Part shown: positions 23,755 to 24,961 of the stretch, piece by piece | How positions within the stretch are numbered: the stretch's first letter is position 1 | How the letters are laid out: each line of letters opens with the position of its first letter | NCBI GenBank assembly: GCA_046262415.1 | Contig: JBHEMU010000190.1 | Location: forward strand, 1-24,961 | DNA: 24,961 nt | Direction: 5' to 3' | Source: JACDAS01 sp046262415 | GTDB lineage: Bacteria > Actinomycetota > Thermoleophilia > Gaiellales > Gaiellaceae | Made by a program: the position numbers and the translations under genes | Notes under the pieces: model-generated | The model's database searches: none | What the model saw: only the letters and a program-made list of their open reading frames with translations | What the model was told of the DNA's origin: nothing

Positions 23755-24961
23755 CTAGCGCTGCGGGACGTGTGCAGTGCCGCGCCACCTGCGGGACCCG
23801 TCGAGCGCGACGACCTCGAGCCGGTAGCTCGCCCCACCCCGACGCCTGTCGGTCAGCGCATAGAAGGCGCCCGTCGCTCGACCCCTGGCCGGGACGAGCG
23901 CTCGGTTCACTCGCTCCCACCGCCCTGATCGCGAGCGGTAGACGTTGAAGCCGAGCGTGCCGCTCTCCCCGGCGGTGCGCCAGGTCACGTGGACGCCCGC
24001 ACGTTTCCTCTGCGCCCGGAAGCTCGTCAGGGCGACCACGGTAGGAGCGAAGGTGAACTGGGCGAACCCGGATTGCGACGCCAGGTCGAACGTGCGAAAG
24101 GATCCTCCTGCGTAGAGCGTGCCGTCGGTCGCGACGGCCAGCGCGAACGCACCGAACCCGGGGGCGCCGTGCGGGTCGAAGCCCGTCGCGCTGCCGTCGA
24201 ACGCGTCCAGCCCCGCGAGCAGGTGGCGCGTCTGGCCGCCGATCGTGCTGAAGAAGCCCGCGGCGTACACGATCGAGCCGTGTACCGCGAGCGCGTGGAC
24301 GCCCCCGCCCGTGGTCGGGTCGCCGGCCTGGGGGTCGAATTCCGTGGGCGTGCCGTCGCCGACCCTGATTCCGGCGATGTTCTTGCGCGGAACGCCGTCG
24401 ATCGACGGGAAGTTGCCTCCCGCGTAGATCGTCGAGCCGGAGAGCGCGAGGGCGAGGACGTTGGCGTTGGCCGTCGCGTCGGGATCCCAGCTCGTGGCCG
24501 TGCCGTCGGACGCGTCGATCGCCGCGATCTTGTTCCGCGGCTCGCCCCCGATCGAGGTGAAGAATCCGCCGGCGTAGACGAGCCCGCCCGAGACCAGGAG
24601 TGCGGCCACCTCGCTGTTCGGGTTCGGATTCCAGGCCGTCGCGGTGCCGTCGGCGGCGCTGAGCGCCGCGAGGCTGTTTCGCGTCTGCCCGCCGATCGAG
24701 TTGAACGCGCCTCCCGCGTAGATGGTCGAACCGCTGACGGCAAGCGTCTCCACCACCCCGGGGCCCGTGCCCAGGTGGGCCGAGGGGTCCCAGGCGGTGG
24801 CGGTGCCGGTCGCGGCGTCGAGCGCCGCGATGCTGACGCGCGGCTGACCGCCGATCTCTCCGAAGTAGCCCGCGGCGTAGATCGTCGAGCCCGACACCGT
24901 GAGCGCGTACACGGTCGCGTTGCCGCCGTTGAAGCCCCTCGCGTCCGGATCGAAGCCGGTC
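23755..24961 (-). CDS. Beta-propeller surface protein with C-terminal Fn3-like domain (5' end outside window)
   Basis: The gene is incomplete; the frame stays open to the right edge. The visible ~400 residues hold six tandem repeats of about 50-60 residues with the pattern YAGGxFxxIGGxxR, IAALDAxDGTATxWDP, the sixth being degenerate (YAGGSFRTFDLAS). Such repeats resemble the delta-60/DUF5122 type and would form a beta-propeller. A C-terminal Fn3-like domain follows (about the last 110 residues). It includes VTWRTAGESGTLGFNVYRS, WERVNRALVPARG and YRLEVVALDG, as often found in secreted proteins of environmental bacteria. A signal peptide would lie outside the window. The function is unknown; an exported adhesin or repeat-rich surface protein is the likely class. 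A GTG at 24910-24912 is internal, not the start. Confidence 0.85.
   Translation of the reverse strand, partial: TGFDPDARGFNGGNATVYALTVSGSTIYAAGYFGEIGGQPRVSIAALDAATGTATAWDPSAHLGTGPGVVETLAVSGSTIYAGGAFNSIGGQTRNSLAALSAADGTATAWNPNPNSEVAALLVSGGLVYAGGFFTSIGGEPRNKIAAIDASDGTATSWDPDATANANVLALALSGSTIYAGGNFPSIDGVPRKNIAGIRVGDGTPTEFDPQAGDPTTGGGVHALAVHGSIVYAAGFFSTIGGQTRHLLAGLDAFDGSATGFDPHGAPGFGAFALAVATDGTLYAGGSFRTFDLASQSGFAQFTFAPTVVALTSFRAQRKRAGVHVTWRTAGESGTLGFNVYRSRSGRWERVNRALVPARGRATGAFYALTDRRRGGASYRLEVVALDGSRRWRGTAHVPQR

Overview
The window is very GC-rich bacterial chromosome, densely coding, with almost everything on the minus strand. The gene set and order (cinA-thpR-recA-recX-rny-miaB-miaA beside dapF, a RodZ-like gene and ftsK), frequent GTG and TTG starts and ATGA/GTGA stop-start overlaps point to an actinobacterium. 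An RNase Y, which mycobacteria and Streptomyces generally lack, makes a deep-branching lineage such as Thermoleophilia (Gaiellales/Solirubrobacterales) the best guess. That placement is inference, not something the sequence proves.

Layout from left to right. Positions 1-232 hold no gene, only some inverted repeats and one dispersed repeat copy. Positions 233-2426 (minus) are an operon hflX > dut > NUDIX hydrolase. Positions 2491-4412 (plus, the only plus-strand genes) are dapC-dapD, two steps of the succinylase route to diaminopimelate (DAP). They converge on a dapF homologue (4409-5113, minus) that lacks both catalytic cysteines. Positions 5064-12666 (minus) read cinA > thpR > recA > recX > rny > miaB > miaA, running into dapF: DNA repair, RNA turnover and tRNA A37 modification. 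A RodZ-like membrane HTH protein (12686-13429) and a small membrane protein (13490-13855) follow. Positions 13830-19434 (minus) are a BMP-family ABC importer operon in the order binding protein > double ATPase > permease > permease, like the nucleoside importers of the NupNOPQ/BmpABCD type. ftsK (19615-21828) comes next, then ribokinase > nucleoside hydrolase (21863-23598), and an incomplete beta-propeller surface protein running off the right edge.

How the genes fit together: the importer, nucleoside hydrolase and ribokinase form a plausible nucleoside scavenging set (import, split into base and ribose, phosphorylate ribose), with ftsK lying between the two halves. dut and the NUDIX gene look like nucleotide-pool cleaning.

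The most unusual feature is a family of roughly 85-bp structured repeats, each with two hairpins. Copies lie in pairs in all three gene junctions of the importer operon, and a further copy follows the NUDIX gene. Stem bases change in compensating pairs between copies. At two junctions the repeat edge supplies the stop codon of the upstream gene, and Shine-Dalgarno sequences of the downstream genes lie at or beside the opposite edge. The second unusual feature is the DapF homologue with Ser at both catalytic Cys positions. Candidate RNA switches are seen at the rny and rbsK starts. No tRNA, rRNA, CRISPR array or insertion sequence was recognised, and no gene-free stretch exceeds 300 bases.
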